Below, piece after piece: positions 6,724 through 8,000 of a stretch of 8,000 nt of DNA. Within the stretch, counting starts at the first letter, position 1. Every line of letters starts with the position of its first letter. The DNA lies in NCBI GenBank assembly GCA_900772705.1, contig CAAGRQ010000011.1, positions 1 through 8,000 of the forward strand, in the 5' to 3' direction. Below the pieces are notes generated by a model, which was given only the letters and a program-made list of their open reading frames with translations, ran no database searches and was not told the origin of the DNA. This DNA is from Clostridia bacterium (lineage in GTDB: Bacteria; Bacillota; Clostridia; Oscillospirales; Acutalibacteraceae). Position numbers and translations under genes: made by a program.

Positions 6724-7011
6724 CTAAAAATCCTGGATTGCTATGCCCCCGCTTATGCCCCTTGTCATCATAATGGTTTAAACCGCCAAAGAATCCTGGT
6801 CGACTCTCACCTACTTTATGCCCGTTATTGTCATAATGATTCATACCACCAAAAAAGGAAGGCGAACTATGTCCGATTTTCTTTCCATTTGCATCATAGT
6901 CGTTCATACCACCAAAGAATCCTGGTCTGCTCTCGCCTACTTTTTTCCGTTTGCATCATAATGGTTTATGGATCCAAAGAATCCTGGTCTGCTATATCCT
7001 TTTTTACTCAT
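6701..7011 (-). CDS. 21-residue tandem-repeat protein, interrupted by a stop after the first repeat (frameshift or recoding)
   Basis: The ATG at 7011 follows AGGAGGG with 7 nt spacing. The zero frame gives MSKKGYSRPGFFGSINHYD and ends at TAG (6939-6937) after 24 codons. Shifting by -1 at A AAA AAG (6946-6940) continues exactly in repeat register to TAA at 6703-6701, giving 103 residues: MSK, four full 21-aa units and a 16-aa partial unit. The unit is roughly xGxSxPGFFGGxNHYDxxGxK, rich in Gly, Asn, His and Phe, with no signal peptide or membrane helix. Later units are well conserved at the protein level but vary at the DNA level, which indicates past selection. I do not know a function. It is either a pseudogene caused by one lost A, or a frameshift-dependent gene. 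A sequencing error in the homopolymer is also possible. Confidence 0.7.
6704..7002 (-). repeat. 63-bp tandem repeats (4 full, 1 partial) inside the repeat-protein gene
   Basis: Units run at 7002-6940 (one base short in reading register), 6940-6878, 6877-6815, 6814-6752 and a partial 6751-6704. Each encodes 21 residues. Shared DNA words are CCAGGATTCTTTGG and CATTATGA. The last unit has diverged most and ends at the junction with the hydrolase frame. Confidence 0.85.
6937..6946 (-). other. slippery heptamer A AAA AAG followed directly by TAG
   Basis: In the frame of the repeat gene the minus strand reads GGA AAA AAG TAG. A AAA AAG is the classic bacterial -1 slippery site used in dnaX and in several insertion sequences. 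A -1 slip gives AAA AAA GTA GGC, restoring the Val-Gly-Glu-Ser start of the next repeat. No upstream Shine-Dalgarno-like stimulator and no strong downstream hairpin were seen, so programmed use is unproven. Confidence 0.4.
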
Positions 7012-7178
7012 AATGTCACCCTCCTGACTCTATTAGCCTCTTGTTTGATCTCAGAATAACACACTTTTCTCATTTGGAAGTCGCATAACAGGCGACATTC
7101 TTTTATCGCATTTACATTCATTATACCATTTATAATTCTTCCGACAATACGCAATAAAGCCGGAAGCCACGTTATCAT
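7008..7178 (-). CDS. probable small protein, 56 aa, coupled to the repeat gene
   Basis: The ATG at 7178 lies 6 nt behind GGAGG, an ideal distance. The stop TGA (7010-7008) overlaps the ATG of the repeat gene as ATGA, a usual sign of translational coupling. The protein starts MITWLPALLRIVGRIING, a possible amphipathic or membrane-associated helix, and continues with a basic, Cys-containing tail ending VRRVTL. I recognise no family. Doubt remains because a good promoter sequence (7120-7147) and an inverted repeat lie inside it, and a second frame starting at an ATG at 7182 is also open for 43 codons. It starts 28 nt after the 144-aa gene. Confidence 0.45.
   Translation of the reverse strand: MITWLPALLRIVGRIINGIMNVNAIKECRLLCDFQMRKVCYSEIKQEANRVRRVTL
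7120..7147 (-). promoter_or_regulatory. probable sigma-A promoter for the repeat-protein gene
   Basis: The minus strand shows TTGTCG (7147-7142), a 16-nt spacer and TATAAT (7125-7120), with TG in the extended -10 position. The start would be near 7113, leaving a leader of about 100 nt. That leader contains a short GC-rich hairpin GTCGC-7-GCGAC (7080-7096) and the repeat-gene ribosome binding site. Confidence 0.5.
7138..7166 (-). terminator. hairpin after the 144-aa gene overlapping the next -35 box
   Basis: CTTCCGGC (7166-7159) pairs with GTCGGAAG (7145-7138) in minus-strand RNA, giving 8 bp with one G-U around a 13-nt loop. No U-tract follows, so it is a poor intrinsic terminator. It overlaps the -35 box of the promoter at 7120-7147 and may instead be an operator or regulatory hairpin. 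Confidence 0.3.
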
Positions 7179-7206
7179 CCATGACCTCCGACTCGTTCTG
7201 CTTATT

Positions 7207-7641
7207 CTACACTGTCCTTACACCCAAATCAACTCCTCTCTCCGTTTTATCTTTTCCCTGCTTTTCTTGAATAATCCTCTTATTGATCTCAAGCCGTTCA
7301 TGAATGGATAATTTCTTATCTTTTCCATCTACCGCCTGCTTCTGCTGTGCCGGTTTTCTATCTGTTTTTCCTACATCCTTAACAACTTCATTCGCTTCGG
7401 TACTTGTTACCCTCTCATCTGCTCTTCCTTCATATCTTTCTGCTATCTGCTGTTCTCGTCTCTCCTTCACACCTTTTTCCTCCAGATTGCAAAAACTCTG
7501 CAGATACGGAAGCACATGATTCTGCATGTCTGTCAGATCTTCCATATACTTTTGGAACTCTTCACTTCCTTTGCCTTTCTGGTAATTGATCCAATACTCA
7601 TCTGTAAGCTTCATTTCATTATCATACTTCAACTGACTCAC
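7207..7641 (-). CDS. hypothetical charged protein, 144 aa
   Basis: I do not recognise the family. The protein is hydrophilic, with no membrane helix or signal peptide. A moderately conserved-looking N-terminal part (TDEYWINYQKGKGSEEFQKY) is followed by a very Lys/Glu/Gln-rich middle and a tail with KLSIHERLEINKRIIQEKQG, probably helical and perhaps coiled-coil. Tails of this kind are familiar from accessory proteins of clostridial conjugative elements, but that is only an impression. The start is uncertain. A GTG at 7641 has only a weak GGCGG nearby; an ATG at 7614 has no good site; an in-frame TAG at 7671-7669 excludes a much longer form. The gene lies under the strong promoter at 7945-7973, after a leader of about 300 nt. 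Confidence 0.65.
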   Translation of the reverse strand: MSQLKYDNEMKLTDEYWINYQKGKGSEEFQKYMEDLTDMQNHVLPYLQSFCNLEEKGVKERREQQIAERYEGRADERVTSTEANEVVKDVGKTDRKPAQQKQAVDGKDKKLSIHERLEINKRIIQEKQGKDKTERGVDLGVRTV

Positions 7642-7938
7642 AATACCGCCATGTCCATTTCCAATATCCTATCGGAATACGTGCAGCATGAAAAGACAAA
7701 AAAGCTGCTTGATAGTTACCATTACCAGACAGCATGACAATAAATGGAACTATAACCCAACCGGTGGAATGCCGGGGATAGCCTGTGTACTACGGGGCGG
7801 ATGGTTACAGCCATCCCTGAAAAGGTCACCCGGAAACGCAGGAAAAGAAAGCCCCCGGCAGCAGAAAGCCGCGGATTTCAGCCCGGTTTTCTTGATCCCT
7901 CGTGCGAATGATGTTACAATGGGGCCAGAGCCTGTATA
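7642..7938 (-). ncRNA. GC-rich, possibly structured leader RNA or non-coding transcript
   Basis: No convincing gene lies in 7642-8000. The part at about 7750-7930 is clearly richer in GC than its surroundings. In minus-strand RNA TGCCGGGG (7860-7853) is perfectly complementary to CCCCGGCA (7777-7770). The 75 nt between contain a stable hairpin GGATGG-6-CCATCC (7816-7799). Transcription from the promoter at 7945-7973 would begin just upstream of this block. The stretch nearer the 144-aa gene is AT-richer and has a T6 run (7703-7698) behind a weak stem. I could match no known riboswitch, intron or RNase P signature. It may be a regulatory leader, a small RNA or a decayed coding remnant. Confidence 0.3.
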
Positions 7939-7944
7939 TTCGAT

Positions 7945-7973
7945 ATTATAAAGCAAAGCGTCGTAAATGACAA
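7945..7973 (-). promoter_or_regulatory. strong sigma-A promoter
   Basis: The minus strand carries TTGTCA (7973-7968), a 17-nt spacer and a perfect TATAAT (7950-7945). Transcription should start near 7938 and run leftwards through the GC-rich leader towards the 144-aa gene. The nearest ATG in this area (7956) lies upstream of that start, so the reading frame from it is not expected to be translated. Confidence 0.7.
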
Positions 7974-8000
7974 TAAAACCATCAAAAAAAATCTCAAAGA

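Noticed and set aside
6404..6727. 107-codon plus-strand frame rich in Ala and Ile
   Set aside because: It is the complement of the Ala/Lys-rich N-terminus of the hydrolase, and its apparent hydrophobicity is a by-product of that composition.
6704..7002. Regular repeats as a possible CRISPR array
   Set aside because: The 63-bp units are contiguous, have no unique spacers, and encode a periodic protein.
7051..7182. 43-codon frame starting MDDNVASGF
   Set aside because: Its ATG is only 2 nt from GGAGG, while the overlapping 56-codon frame has better spacing and an ATGA overlap with the next gene.
7622..7735. 37-codon minus-strand frame starting MLSGNGNYQA and ending CESVEV
   Set aside because: No ribosome binding site precedes the ATG and the frame overlaps the GTG start of the 144-aa gene. 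Without homologues it cannot be told from chance.
7698..7735. Possible intrinsic terminator with T6 in the leader
   Set aside because: The only stem before the T-run is GCTG/CAGC, four base pairs with a long loop, which is too weak to call.
7750..7956. Open frame of 68 codons on the minus strand starting MLYNIEYTGSG
   Set aside because: Its ATG lies upstream of the predicted transcription start, overlapping the promoter region, and has no ribosome binding site. The frame stays open for about 27 codons after its TAG, so it could be a decayed coding remnant, but it cannot be supported as a gene.

Overview
All genes in this window read on the minus strand, so expression runs from right to left. 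Strong AGGAGG-type ribosome binding sites, sigma-A-like promoters, two lipobox lipoproteins, VanR/VanS-type signalling proteins and a conjugative-element cell-wall hydrolase point to a low-to-mid GC Firmicute. A gut clostridium (Lachnospiraceae or Oscillospiraceae type) carrying integrative conjugative element (ICE) material is the likeliest source. No rRNA, tRNA, CRISPR array, integrase or transposase was seen.

Right part (about 6700-8000). A good sigma-A promoter (7945-7973) drives a GC-rich, apparently non-coding leader with long-range base pairing. It is followed by a charged 144-aa protein of unknown function, a probable 56-aa protein, and a protein made of 21-residue repeats (PGFFGGxNHYD type). 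The repeat gene is interrupted after its first unit by a stop codon. The stop sits directly behind the heptamer A AAA AAG, and a -1 shift there restores the whole repeat array.

Centre (5500-6723). A CHAP-domain peptidoglycan hydrolase of the ICE transfer machinery appears to have lost its 5' end. Its reading frame starts inside the last codons of the repeat gene, in another frame, which looks like a recombination junction. A GC-rich hairpin terminator follows it.

Left part (1-5440). A promoter with TTGCGA and TATAAT boxes, 17 bp apart, starts a compact operon of a small XRE-type regulator, a VanR-like response regulator and a VanS-like histidine kinase. An unusually long 25-bp hairpin closes it. 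Then come a membrane-fusion lipoprotein without the usual helical hairpin, a MacB/LolD-type ATPase, a four-helix MacB/FtsX-type permease and a second lipoprotein that runs off the left edge. The likely picture is a signal-controlled export or defence module against peptide-like or cell-envelope-active compounds, carried as ICE cargo. That role is inferred from family and gene order; no substrate can be read from the sequence.
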